A DNA stretch of 23,303 nucleotides from Gp13-AA77 sp035516075 (GCA_035516075.1 DATJAQ010000375.1:1-23303), one strand, 5' to 3'; counted from the stretch's first letter, positions 1 through 8,289 are shown. Notes: generated by a model from the sequence alone, not told the origin. Numbers and translations are program-made.

Positions 1-406
1 ATCCATCGCCCCCAAGGCGCCTTGGGATACGGAAAACGCACCACACCGCGCTTCGGCCCGGTTGGGCCGCGCCGGCGGGCCGCCTGCGGGAACGGCCGGC
101 GGGCTCGTTGTGAAGTGTGCACCAAGCCCAACGAGCGGCGCGCTCGGCTTGGCAAAGCTGGACGTCGACGCGCGGCGCGTGCGCGGCCAGGATCTGGGCC
201 AGAAGCCAGTCGTAAAGGGCCACATCGTCGCCGCCGGCTAGCAAATGTTTGCGGAACGTAGACGAAGCGAATCGGCCGTACTTCAGGGCATTCAGCGCGC
301 ACCGCGCTTTACCGTCCAGCGTACGCGGGCCGGTGGACTTTTGGGCGTTGTCGCGATTGGCGGCGAGCTTCGCCGCGCTGAGTTGAGGCGACTTAACGAG
401 AGCCAT
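1..406 (-). CDS. Hypothetical protein of the NAQKSTGPRT N-terminal family, partial at the left edge
   Basis: The reading frame stays open from an ATG at 406-404 to the window edge, about 135 codons with no stop, so the 3' end is missing. A Shine-Dalgarno AGGAG lies about 8 bases upstream of the ATG. The N-terminus reads ANRDNAQKSTGPRTLDGK (about residues 16-33), followed by NALKYGRFAS. This closely matches the start of a large group of hypothetical proteins common in Acidobacteriota and Planctomycetes, which begin with NRxNAQKSTGPRTxxGKxxxxxNAxxHG. The middle is Ala/Arg-rich and helical-looking (about residues 64-97), with no signal peptide or membrane segment. I know of no assigned function; the basic, Gly/Thr-rich N-terminus could contact nucleic acid, but that is a guess. 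It is transcribed in the same direction as the peptidase cluster but separated by 189 bases, so probably on its own. Confidence 0.8.
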   Translation of the reverse strand, partial: MALVKSPQLSAAKLAANRDNAQKSTGPRTLDGKARCALNALKYGRFASSTFRKHLLAGGDDVALYDWLLAQILAAHAPRVDVQLCQAERAARWAWCTLHNEPAGRSRRRPAGAAQPGRSAVWCVFRIPRRLGGDG

Positions 407-595
407 GGGCGTTCTCCTGAGAAAAGGGCAGCCTAGCACCGTTCCGGGGCGCCGTGGGGACGAATGAGAATTCTGAGACTGTTTATTTTTCCTTTTGGTT
501 TCAGCAAGTTACGGCGTGGAAAAGTCCGGGCTGAGGCGTTTTCTTGCTACGGACCGCTCCAACGACTTCGCAGGCCGCAGAAGTCACGACACGCC
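407..595. other. Intergenic gap between the edge gene and the M16 cluster
   Basis: This 189-base stretch lies downstream of the M16 cluster and upstream of the edge gene, both on the minus strand. It holds the edge gene's Shine-Dalgarno (about 414-418) and an A/T-rich patch near 470-510 that could be part of its promoter. No hairpin followed by a T-run, and no convincing terminator for the cluster, was seen. Confidence 0.5.
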
Positions 596-2119
596 TTAAC
601 GCACCAGTGTGGAGGACCCGAGGTCTAGCCGATCGATGGGGATCACGCGCGTGGGGCCCAGCTTGCGCATGTCCTTCTCGAATTCCACCGCGTTCCCGAC
701 CAACACGACGGTGGCTTGATCCGGGTCAAGGTGGCGGCGCGTGGCCTGCCACACCTCGTCGGGCGTGAGCCGGCGCAGGGCCGCCGGAAAGGCGCTCCAG
801 GTATCAAGAGGTAAATGGTCGGCCATCAGATCGAGGAACTGGTCCGCAATGCCGTCCGAGGTCTCGAAGTCGAGCGCCTGGTGTCCAATCAGGTAGTCCA
901 CCGCCTGCTGCAGTTCTTGGGCGCTGATGGGCCGGTCGCGCAGGCGTTTCATCTGGTCGAGAACGCGGTGAACGGTCTTCGCGGTTTCGGGCGTTCGCGT
1001 GGACGTCTTCGCCTCCCAGGTGCCCGCCACGAGGTAGCAATCGAGGTCGCTCGAAGCGCCGTAGGTGAGCCCGTGCTCCCCTCGCAAGTCGCTGAACAGC
1101 CGGTTGGATGCGGGACCGCCCAGAATCTGGTTTGCCACCGTAAGGGCCACGTAGTCTGGACTCGACCTCGGGATGCCGGCGTTGGCCACGCGAATCTCGG
1201 TCTGCACGGCGTCGGGCTTGTCGACGATCACCACGCTCGGGGACGGGTTTGCCTGGGGTGGAGCTACGGCTGGCGGCGACAGCGCAGCCTTCGGTCCCGA
1301 TGGCGCAGCGGCTGGAGCGGCGCGCCAGCCGCCAAAGTAACGCGCCGCCAATTCAAGAGCGCTCGCGGGTGCGATGTCGCCCACTACGGCCAGCACGCTG
1401 CGGGAAGGGACAAACTCGCGCGCGTGGAAGGCGGCCAGGTCCTCGGGCCGCGCGCGCTTTACGGAGTCCACGGTGCCGTCCGCGGGATGACCGTAGGGCG
1501 TGCCCGCCAGCAGGACCTGATGCATCACGGTGTCCGCCAGGTAGCTCGGGTCGTTATGGAGCACGTCGAGCGCCGAGAGCGTCTGCCGCCGGCCTCGTTC
1601 CACTTCAGCCGGATAAAACGCCGGGTGGACGGCCATGTCGGCCATGAGGTCGAAGGCGAGCGGGGCGTGGTCGGCCAACACGGTCAGCACGAGGAACGAG
1701 CTGTCCCACCCCACGCTGCTATCCACGGTGCCGCCGGCGCTGTCGATGGCCTCCGCGAGCTCGATCGCGGAGCGATGCTCGGTACCTTCGTTGAGCAACC
1801 CTGCTGTGAATTGAGCGATGCCGGGCAGCCCTGCCGGATCGCTTTCGGCGCCGGCGCGCACCAGCAGGCGAAGGGTGAGCACGGGGAGCGAGTGCCGCTC
1901 CACCACCAGCACCTGGAGCCCGTTCGCCAGGGTGCGCACGTCCGGCGTGGGAAGAGCGATGGGTTGCGGCGGCGGGACGCTGGGCGGCAGGGTGCGGTCG
2001 GAGGCGCGTGGTGCGGTGACGCCAGCGGCGCACAAGGCAACGAACAATGCCGATGCCAAAAAAGCTCGCCGCGGGCCGCTGGAACTCGGAAACACCTTGA
2101 TGGAATTCCTTCCGCTCAT
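596..2119 (-). CDS. Non-catalytic M16 (insulinase-family) subunit, exported
   Basis: A 507-residue M16-fold protein with an N-terminal basic and hydrophobic segment (about residues 17-36), consistent with export. The position of the zinc-binding HxxEH box reads QFTAG (residues 103-107), so both His and the Glu are lost and it cannot bind the catalytic zinc in the usual way. The R/Y substrate-binding pair of M16B enzymes is intact in LRGEHGLTYG (R346, Y353). Its start ATG overlaps the stop of the upstream catalytic M16 gene by four bases (ATGA, 2116-2119), which indicates translational coupling and roughly equal amounts. From family knowledge, M16B peptidases often work as heterodimers in which one chain brings the zinc and the other the R/Y pair; this gene is inferred to be the latter. 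It is probably periplasmic. Confidence 0.9.
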   Translation of the reverse strand: MSGRNSIKVFPSSSGPRRAFLASALFVALCAAGVTAPRASDRTLPPSVPPPQPIALPTPDVRTLANGLQVLVVERHSLPVLTLRLLVRAGAESDPAGLPGIAQFTAGLLNEGTEHRSAIELAEAIDSAGGTVDSSVGWDSSFLVLTVLADHAPLAFDLMADMAVHPAFYPAEVERGRRQTLSALDVLHNDPSYLADTVMHQVLLAGTPYGHPADGTVDSVKRARPEDLAAFHAREFVPSRSVLAVVGDIAPASALELAARYFGGWRAAPAAAPSGPKAALSPPAVAPPQANPSPSVVIVDKPDAVQTEIRVANAGIPRSSPDYVALTVANQILGGPASNRLFSDLRGEHGLTYGASSDLDCYLVAGTWEAKTSTRTPETAKTVHRVLDQMKRLRDRPISAQELQQAVDYLIGHQALDFETSDGIADQFLDLMADHLPLDTWSAFPAALRRLTPDEVWQATRRHLDPDQATVVLVGNAVEFEKDMRKLGPTRVIPIDRLDLGSSTLVR

Positions 2120-3465
2120 TGGCCGCTTCCCTGCCTGGATTTGCCGTCGGGATACACTTCCAGGCGCGTCATGTTGTCGGGCACGAAATACTGGCGCGCC
2201 ACGCGCTCGATATCGGCGGGCGTCACGGCCAGAAAGCGCTCCAGCTCGCTGTTCACCAGGTCCGGGTCCTTCAGGATCACGGCGTCGGAGCCCAGTTCGT
2301 CGGCGCGGGCCTGCACGCCTTGCCGGTCCACGATGAACTCGCCGAGGATTTCGTTCTTGGCCTTGTCCAGTTCCGCGTCGGGCACGGGGTGCCGGCGCAG
2401 GTCGTCCAGCACGCTTTCCATTTCGGCCTCGGCCTGGGCGGGCGTGTAGCCGTTGTTCAGGACCGCGAAAACGAAAAACAGGTTGGGGTCCTCGGTAAAG
2501 TTGCCCTCGCTTTCGGCGTCGAGCGCCATCTGTTTTTCGTACACCAGGCGCCGATAGATGCGCGAGCTTTCGCCTTCGGACAGGATCTTGGACGCCAGGC
2601 GCAGAGGGTAGGCGTCCGGCGTGCCGTCGGCCGGCATGTGAAAGCCCTCAATCACAGCCGGCAGAGCGACGTTCTGGGTGAGCTTTACCGTGCGCGGAGC
2701 TTTCTGCGGCGGCTCCGCAGGAATGTCGCGCCGGAGGGGCGCACCCCGCGGAATGGCGGCGAAGTATTGCAGTACCATCGCCTGCGCGGCCGCACTCGTG
2801 AAATCGCCCACCATGACCACGGTGGCGTTGTTCGGGACGTAGTAGGTGTCGTGAAAGCTGCGCACCTCGGCGAGGCTGGCCCGGTCGAGGTCCTCCATGC
2901 TGCCGATAGGCACGTGGTGGTAAGGATGAACCGTGAAGGCGTGCTGGTAGAGGACCTCTACCACGTTTCCGTAAGGCTGATTGTCGAAGCGCTGCCGCCG
3001 CTCTTCCTTTACCACTTCCCTTTCGTTCTTGAAGCTGCGCTCGCTGATGCTGAGGTTCCTCATGCGGTCCGCTTCCAGCCACAGCGCCACGGGGAGATCG
3101 GCGGAAGGGACGGTTTCCCAGAACACCGTGGCGTCTTCGGTGGTGTAAGCGTTGTCCATCCCGCCCGATTTCACAATGTAATTCGAAAATTCGTCGGGAC
3201 CCAGGTTGGTGGTGCCGTCGAACATCAGGTGCTCGAAGAGGTGCGCAAAACCGGTCTGGCCCGCCTTTTCGTCTTTGGAGCCGACGTGATACCAAACCTC
3301 GACGTTCACCACGGGCGCTTCGTGGCGCTCCACCAGGAGCGCGCACAGGCCGTTCGGAAGCGTCATCCGGTCAATGTGGACGTGCGGCAGGCGCACGCGG
3401 GCAGCGGCAAGCGGCGGCAGCGCGAGCAGGGCGAGGAGAAGGGTTCGGAGGCGTAGTCCGATCAT
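2116..3465 (-). CDS. Catalytic M16 zinc metallopeptidase, exported
   Basis: A 449-residue M16 peptidase with the full zinc site: HLFEH at residues 75-79 (H75, E78, H79) and a Glu-rich NEREVVKEE segment about 70-76 residues later that supplies the third ligand. A signal peptide begins MIGLRLRTLLLALLALPPLA, which is why I chose the ATG at 3465. An in-frame ATG at 3546 would overlap the stop of the upstream amidohydrolase as ATGA, but would add 27 residues that do not look like mature or signal sequence; neither start has a strong Shine-Dalgarno. The Tyr of the C-terminal R/Y motif is not evident here, and the pair is present instead in the overlapping downstream partner. Likely role: periplasmic peptide or small-protein degradation as a heterodimer. 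Substrate unknown. Confidence 0.9.
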   Translation of the reverse strand: MIGLRLRTLLLALLALPPLAAARVRLPHVHIDRMTLPNGLCALLVERHEAPVVNVEVWYHVGSKDEKAGQTGFAHLFEHLMFDGTTNLGPDEFSNYIVKSGGMDNAYTTEDATVFWETVPSADLPVALWLEADRMRNLSISERSFKNEREVVKEERRQRFDNQPYGNVVEVLYQHAFTVHPYHHVPIGSMEDLDRASLAEVRSFHDTYYVPNNATVVMVGDFTSAAAQAMVLQYFAAIPRGAPLRRDIPAEPPQKAPRTVKLTQNVALPAVIEGFHMPADGTPDAYPLRLASKILSEGESSRIYRRLVYEKQMALDAESEGNFTEDPNLFFVFAVLNNGYTPAQAEAEMESVLDDLRRHPVPDAELDKAKNEILGEFIVDRQGVQARADELGSDAVILKDPDLVNSELERFLAVTPADIERVARQYFVPDNMTRLEVYPDGKSRQGSGQ

Positions 3466-3542
3466 TCGCGAAATTAGCCGCTGCCAAGCGGGACTGGGCG
3501 AAGACCAGAACACTGGCGGCATTTCAGATGATACCACCAGGC

Positions 3543-4679
3543 TCATGGGGCGGCGGACGCGATGCCCGGAAACCACCGAACGGCGTTGTCATGATAGAGC
3601 TTGTGCAGCACCGGCACGGGAAGATCGAGCCCCTCCACCCGCTTCTTCTGGTACTCGAGGGTGTCGCGCGTCGCGAAGAACCGCCAATCGTGGGCGTCAG
3701 TCTCTTCCCACTCCTTCACGGTGGCCGCGGGATCCCCTCCCGGCTTGAATCCCAGATCGGTGCCGTAGATCAGGCGGTCCTGGTACTTCGTAATGAAGGC
3801 GATCGCCCGATCGCGGGGCAGCAGCATCAGGTAGGGTATGCGCGCCGCGGTATCGACGGCGAAGTTCGGGTAGCGGTCGAGATGCCGGGAGAGCTCGTCG
3901 AAGTCGGCCTCCATGCTGCCGAGGTGCGCTCCCACCACGCGCAGGTCCGGATTCTGCTCCAGCACATGATCGCGCGCCTTCAGAATAGCCTCCTTCGAGG
4001 CGGGGTGAGGCTTGCGATACATGTACCATTCCGGGTGCTCCATGTAATAGGAGTAATCCGGGGAGGCCGGGTTGGGCGGCTCCCACAAGCTGTCGGGGTC
4101 TGCGATGTGGGCGATGAGGGTTTTGTGATGGGCGGCGATGTCCCGATAAATGGGCTCGAAAACAGGGTCGTCCGGCAGGACGTAGCGGCCCTGCGCGTCC
4201 TGCAGCTCCATGCCGATATTCTTCCAGATTTTCACCGCGATCGCGCCTTCGTTGAAGTTCCGGTCGATCTGGCGAATGGCGGCGGCGGAGAAGCCGGGCT
4301 GCCGGAAGGCGTAGGGATCGAACGTGGTGCACAGCGAGGCGTGGCCCTCGGCGGCGCGCACCACTTTAATCGCGTCGCCGAGCTGCGGCTGCAAATGCCC
4401 CTGGAGCTTGCCGTGGTCGTCGATCACGCAGATGTCCACAATGTGCAGGTGCAGCGTCCTGAGCATGGCGTAAAAGGCCGGGGCGCTCTCAAAGACGTGC
4501 GTGTGAGTGTCGATCGGTTCAAGCGCGGCGAAGGCGCGAAGCTCATCCGGCGAGAACCCACCGGTGACCGGGGCGGGCGCCGCAGAAGCCGTCCGGGCCG
4601 CGGAGGGCGCGGGCCGCACGCTGAGCGGCACGGTTGCGCCGAGCACGACAAGCGCGAGCAGGAGTTGTAGCCGTTTCAT
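3543..4679 (-). CDS. Exported metal-dependent amidohydrolase (Amidohydro_2-type TIM barrel)
   Basis: A 378-residue protein starting MKRLQLLLALVVLGATVPLS, a clear signal peptide, followed by an Ala/Pro linker. The mature part opens with the metal-binding DTHTH at residues 57-61; later conserved points are H191 (LIAHIAD), H252 (GAHLGSME) and D308 (IYGTDLG), the set expected for the amidohydrolase superfamily. The length suits Amidohydro_2 hydrolases/decarboxylases. A Shine-Dalgarno AGGTGA sits just before the ATG. It lies between a sugar-phosphate-isomerase-like gene (46-base gap) and the M16 pair, all co-directional, so an operon is likely. The substrate cannot be read from the sequence; a lactone, carboxylic acid or amide in the periplasm are all possible. 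Confident in the superfamily, not in the reaction. Confidence 0.87.
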   Translation of the reverse strand: MKRLQLLLALVVLGATVPLSVRPAPSAARTASAAPAPVTGGFSPDELRAFAALEPIDTHTHVFESAPAFYAMLRTLHLHIVDICVIDDHGKLQGHLQPQLGDAIKVVRAAEGHASLCTTFDPYAFRQPGFSAAAIRQIDRNFNEGAIAVKIWKNIGMELQDAQGRYVLPDDPVFEPIYRDIAAHHKTLIAHIADPDSLWEPPNPASPDYSYYMEHPEWYMYRKPHPASKEAILKARDHVLEQNPDLRVVGAHLGSMEADFDELSRHLDRYPNFAVDTAARIPYLMLLPRDRAIAFITKYQDRLIYGTDLGFKPGGDPAATVKEWEETDAHDWRFFATRDTLEYQKKRVEGLDLPVPVLHKLYHDNAVRWFPGIASAAP

Positions 4680-4725
4680 AGGTCACCTTTTGCGCGTTGT
4701 GAGGCCGGCGGGCTGCCGGCTGCCG

Positions 4726-5670
4726 TCACACGCTCGAGTATTTGCGGCAGAGGGCGCGGACGCGATCGAGCAGCGCGGGGACGCCGGTCATGGCATCTTC
4801 GCTGCCCTCGTACTCCACCGACATGTAGCCCTTATATCCGGCTTTGGCGAAGAGCTGCCAGACGCGCTCGAGATCGACCGGGTGGTGGCTGTTCCCAAAG
4901 TGGTCGCGGATGTGGGTGTGAGTGGCGTAAGGAAGGCAAGCCTCGATTTGCCGGTACTGGTCCTCATCCGAATCGGCGACAAAATTGGTGATATCGAGGT
5001 TGATGCCGGCGTAAGGCGAGTTGACGCGCTCCATCAAATCCACACAAGCGTCGGCGCGCTGCGTGATGCCCCCGTGGTCCTCAACCCCAAGCGTGATGCC
5101 CTTCCCACCCGCATAGTCGCAGGCCGGTTTCATGATCTCAACGCACCAATCGAGACCCTGGGCCACCGTCGCGCCCGAGGGCAGCGGACCCGCGAAAATC
5201 CGCAGGTGGGGTGCGCCCAGCGCCTCGGTGGCGTCCGTCCACTTGCGGATTTCAGCAGCAGCCTGGGCGCGCTTGGCAGGATCGGCGTGTACCATGGTCG
5301 CTCCGCAGGCCGCGCCCGAGAAGCCCATACCGTTCTTGAAGGCCAGGTGGCGAAGACCGGCCACATACGCCGGATCGGTGGACTTCCACCAATAGCCGGT
5401 CATGTCGACGCCGTCGCACCGTAGCTCCACGCCCTTGCGGATGAAATCCTCCAGTGTCATCTTGCCGGACTGAAGGTACTTGCGGAAGGAATAAGCGCAG
5501 CAGCCGACCAGCAGCCGGGGCTCGCCGGCCGGGTCCGGGCTGTTGGGCGAGGCTGCGCCCCTCGTGCCGCTCGCACTCCAGGCGAGCGAGGCGACGGCGG
5601 CACCTCCGGAAGTCTTCAGGAACTGCCGCCGGCCGAGGGCCTGCGGCGCCAGGCGCTTCGAAGTGGGCAT
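4726..5670 (-). CDS. Tat-exported sugar phosphate isomerase/epimerase-like TIM-barrel protein
   Basis: A 314-residue protein with a strong Shine-Dalgarno (GGAGGAGG) just before the ATG at 5670; the longer open frame upstream has no support and overlaps the next gene. The N-terminus has a twin-arginine signal, RRQFLKT (about residues 14-20), followed by an Ala/Gly-rich hydrophobic stretch, so it is probably exported folded, perhaps with its metal. The mature part has xylose-isomerase-like barrel features: LLVGCCAYSFRKYL at the start, CDGVDMTGYWW, LGVEDHGGIT in the middle, GINLDITNF, a THTHIRDH metal-site-like segment, and VEYEGSEDAM near the end. Such exported relatives are frequent in Acidobacteriota, Planctomycetes and Bacteroidota, often beside oxidoreductases for sugar or inositol-like compounds. 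Substrate unknown. Confidence 0.87.
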   Translation of the reverse strand: MPTSKRLAPQALGRRQFLKTSGGAAVASLAWSASGTRGAASPNSPDPAGEPRLLVGCCAYSFRKYLQSGKMTLEDFIRKGVELRCDGVDMTGYWWKSTDPAYVAGLRHLAFKNGMGFSGAACGATMVHADPAKRAQAAAEIRKWTDATEALGAPHLRIFAGPLPSGATVAQGLDWCVEIMKPACDYAGGKGITLGVEDHGGITQRADACVDLMERVNSPYAGINLDITNFVADSDEDQYRQIEACLPYATHTHIRDHFGNSHHPVDLERVWQLFAKAGYKGYMSVEYEGSEDAMTGVPALLDRVRALCRKYSSV

Positions 5671-5690
5671 CAGCCTCCTCCTGTTCCGGG

Positions 5691-6665
5691 TTACGATCCC
5701 GGCGAACGGCGCGCCGCCGCGTAGGCCTCGATAGCCTCGAGCGTGGTCGCCCGCGGCTGGTAGCCGAGCACCTGCTTTAGGCGCGTGTTGTCCGCCACCC
5801 AGGGATATCGGATCATATCGAGGATTCCGGCGGGAAACGGCGACAGGCGTAGCGCCCAAAGCAATTCCGCCAGCGGATAAACCAGCGCCGCCGGAATGGG
5901 CAGCGGTTTCTTGCCGAGCATTCGGATCTGTACGGACAGCCGCAGCACCCCGTCGCCGGCGCAATTGATACTGCCGGTGGCGTCGGACTTCACAGCGCGG
6001 TAGAGAATCTCGGCGATATCTTCTTCAGAAATATACTGCATGGGAGGATCGGCGCCGCGCACCTGGATGACCCAGGGACAGCGCGGCCAGGGCCATTCGA
6101 TCATGGTGGAGACAACGTTCTTGGTGTGCGCCCCGAGAACGATGCAAGGGCGCAGAATCAGCACCTGAATGGCGGGATGGGCGCGCGCAAACTCCTGCGC
6201 CATCCGGTCCACCTCGCCCTTGTGACGGGAATAAAGATAGAGCGGCGTGCCGGAGACGGGCGTTTCCTCGGTGAGCGGCGTCTCGGGGTTGCCGGCATCG
6301 GTGTACGCGGTGGTGCTGCTGGTGTAGACCACCCGCTTCAAACCGGCTTCGGCGGCGGCGCGGAAGAAGCCGCCCGATCCCTGCACGTCCACGTCGCGGT
6401 GGCGGCCGAGGTTGTGAATCGGGTTGAACTGCCAGGCGAGGTGCAGCCCGGTGTTGATGCCGTGGGAGGCGAACAGCTTGCGGAGATCGTTCCAGGGACG
6501 AGTGATGTCGTATTCGAGGAACTCCGCCGCGCACGCCACCTTCGGCGCGGCGCGCCGGATGTCGAGGCCCAGAATAAACTCCACCTCCGGGTCGGCGCCG
6601 AGCCGGGCGATGAGCTGCTGGGCCAGGTATCCGCTGCTTCCGGTAATGGCGAGGCGAAGTTTCAC
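5691..6665 (-). CDS. NAD-dependent epimerase/dehydratase (extended SDR)
   Basis: A 324-residue Rossmann-fold protein starting at a GTG (6665-6663) preceded by AGGAGGG at good spacing; the upstream extension of the frame has no family features. The nucleotide-binding motif TGSSGYLA is at residues 8-15, so the third Gly of GxxGxxG is Ala here. The catalytic set is present: TSSTTAY in the middle and YSRHK with Y145 and K149. The region LEYDITRPWNDL matches the D(x)D step of extended SDRs. Likely reaction: NAD(P)-dependent epimerisation or dehydration of a nucleotide sugar or similar molecule; the substrate cannot be assigned. It is first in the five-gene minus-strand cluster, 20 bases ahead of the TIM-barrel gene, and is cytoplasmic, unlike the exported genes that follow. 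Confidence 0.9.
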   Translation of the reverse strand: MKLRLAITGSSGYLAQQLIARLGADPEVEFILGLDIRRAAPKVACAAEFLEYDITRPWNDLRKLFASHGINTGLHLAWQFNPIHNLGRHRDVDVQGSGGFFRAAAEAGLKRVVYTSSTTAYTDAGNPETPLTEETPVSGTPLYLYSRHKGEVDRMAQEFARAHPAIQVLILRPCIVLGAHTKNVVSTMIEWPWPRCPWVIQVRGADPPMQYISEEDIAEILYRAVKSDATGSINCAGDGVLRLSVQIRMLGKKPLPIPAALVYPLAELLWALRLSPFPAGILDMIRYPWVADNTRLKQVLGYQPRATTLEAIEAYAAARRSPGS

Positions 6666-7011
6666 GGCCTGCCCTCCTGTGCGGCAGGGCTCGTGGTGGC
6701 GGCCGTATTCGCGATCTCCTTCAACGTCTTCTTCAAGCTTTTCGGTTCTCCCCTTCTCCTGCAACGCGCCATTGTATCGCGCCGTTCGTTGGCGGCGCAG
6801 TGATTTTCCGGCGGGCGGGCGGACGTGCGCTGTGCCGTGGTCGACGCGCCGACGTTCAACCCGCGAGGGCGCTCGAAGGAAGCGGCGAAATACTGCCGAA
6901 GTTTCGCGCCGGGACAGGCCAGATGGTTTATGATGGCGGACGCACGCCGGAACCGCAGGGCGCCTGCGGCGGGCACCGGCGGCCGTGGGAGCGAAAGACG
7001 AGTTTACCTGG
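6666..7011. other. Divergent intergenic region between the epimerase and dehydrogenase genes
   Basis: This 346-base stretch separates two outward-facing transcription units and must carry both promoters. For the minus strand, a TACAAT -10-like hexamer lies at 6776-6771 with no good -35. For the plus strand, a TATGAT hexamer at 6929-6934 is the best candidate, again without a clear -35. Open frames here lack family features and I take none as a gene. No long inverted repeat or riboswitch was recognised. Confidence 0.4.
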
Positions 7012-8151
7012 ATGAAGGCAGCGCTGCTCGAGGACGCCCGCAAGTTGGTGGTGCGCGAAGTGCCGGACCCGCCCGCGCCCGCGCGTGAGGTGCTGATCCG
7101 CGTGAAAGCCGTCGGCATCTGCGGCACGGACTTCCACATCTACAGCGGCCACGGCAACTACAACTTCGATGCGCAGGGGCGGCAGGTCCCGCTCAGCGTG
7201 CAGCCCCAAGTGCTCGGGCACGAGTTCAGCGGTGAGATTGTGGAGGTCGCGCGCGACGTTACAGACCTGAAGCCCGGCGACCGCGTACTGTGCGACCAAG
7301 GACGCAACTGCGTGAGCCGTGGCCGCCGGCCGCTATGCCGCTACTGCGCCTCCGGCGACTCGCATCAATGCGCCTTCTACGGGGAACACGGTATTACGGG
7401 CCTGCAGGGCGCGCTCGCCGACTACATCGCCATGCCGGCTGTGAACTGCCTGCGTTTGCCGGAGGGCATGGCGTGCCGGCAGGCGGCCCTGGTGGAGCCC
7501 CTCGGCTGCGTGCTGCATTCGAGCGACTGGATGGAGCGCGCCCGCAACCGCTATACCTTCGAGGGACCGGAGCAAATCCGCAGCGTGCTGATCTGCGGCG
7601 CCGGCCCGGCCGGGCTGCTCTTTCTCCAATACCTTCGAAACGTGCGCAAATTCGATGGGCTGATCCTCATCAGCGACCGCCGCGACAAGAACCTCGAGCT
7701 GGCGCGCCGCTTCGGAGGTACGCCGGTAAACGTCACGCGGCTGGACCTGCGCGAGACGGTGCAGGACGCCACCGCCGGCGAGCGCGCGCAGTACCTCATC
7801 GACGCTTGCGGCAATCCGCAGGTGCTGGCCGATATTCCCGGCGTGCTCGCCAAGCAGGGCACCGTGTTGTTTTACGCCTCGGGGCACAACGGGCGCGACA
7901 CCAGCGTGCTCGACCCCATCTTTTTCCTCGAGCCGACGCTGGTGGCCGGCGTGGGGGCCTCCGGCGGCTTCGATCCGGACGGCCGCCCCCGCACCTATCG
8001 TCGCGCCCTCGAACTGGTGCACAGCGGCAAAGTGCAGGTGCTGCCCTTCATCACGCATCACTACAACGCCCTCGAGCAGATTCAAGGCGCCTTCGAAAAC
8101 GACTTCAACCGCGAAGACTACATCAAAGGCTTGCTTACCCGCGACGGGTGA
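7012..8151 (+). CDS. Zinc-dependent medium-chain alcohol/polyol dehydrogenase
   Basis: A 379-residue MDR-family dehydrogenase starting MKAALLEDARKLVVREVPDP; an upstream in-frame GTG at 6985 would add nine residues without family support. The catalytic zinc residues are C37 (GICGTDFH) and H70-E71 (GHEFSGEI). The structural zinc lobe has four Cys at 100, 109, 112 and 120, but the first spacing is eight residues instead of the usual two (CxxCxxCx7C), so the lobe is a variant. The cofactor motif GAGPAG is at residues 196-201 and VEPLGC at 162-167. It resembles sorbitol/threonine-dehydrogenase-like MDR enzymes that oxidise sugars or polyols with NAD(P). It is divergent from the epimerase/isomerase cluster and could share a carbohydrate substrate with it, which is inference. 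Confidence 0.92.
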   Translation: MKAALLEDARKLVVREVPDPPAPAREVLIRVKAVGICGTDFHIYSGHGNYNFDAQGRQVPLSVQPQVLGHEFSGEIVEVARDVTDLKPGDRVLCDQGRNCVSRGRRPLCRYCASGDSHQCAFYGEHGITGLQGALADYIAMPAVNCLRLPEGMACRQAALVEPLGCVLHSSDWMERARNRYTFEGPEQIRSVLICGAGPAGLLFLQYLRNVRKFDGLILISDRRDKNLELARRFGGTPVNVTRLDLRETVQDATAGERAQYLIDACGNPQVLADIPGVLAKQGTVLFYASGHNGRDTSVLDPIFFLEPTLVAGVGASGGFDPDGRPRTYRRALELVHSGKVQVLPFITHHYNALEQIQGAFENDFNREDYIKGLLTRDG

Positions 8152-8242
8152 ATTGACGATTGCTGATTTGTGATTTCGTTGGGCAACGTGGGCGCGCTCA
8201 TTCCGCAATCTGTACTCACGAATCCCAAATCGCAAATTGTCA
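8148..8242. repeat. Imperfect inverted-repeat element at the 3' end of the dehydrogenase gene
   Basis: The left end (8148-8178) reads GTGAATTGACGATT and then a GATTTGTGATTTCG stretch. The reverse complement of the right end (8242 back to about 8219) reads GTGACAATTTGCGATTTGGG and continues into ATTCGTG. The match is imperfect but spans about 25 bases on each side, and the element is A/T-rich compared with its surroundings. It includes the dehydrogenase stop codon. It could fold as a transcript-end hairpin or be a copy of an interspersed palindromic repeat; no T-run follows. Confidence 0.35.
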
Positions 8243-8289
8243 CCCAGCAGCTTTCGGCGCGCCCTGCGCCTCTCTTCCGCCGCTGCTTC

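Noticed and set aside
815..2449. Long plus-strand open frame of 544 codons across the M16 genes
   Set aside because: It is the antisense shadow of the two M16 genes, which have clear family motifs on the minus strand; the plus-strand translation has none.
2119..3456. Plus-strand open frame of 445 codons
   Set aside because: His/Val/Arg-rich antisense of the catalytic M16 gene, with no motif or ribosome-binding site.
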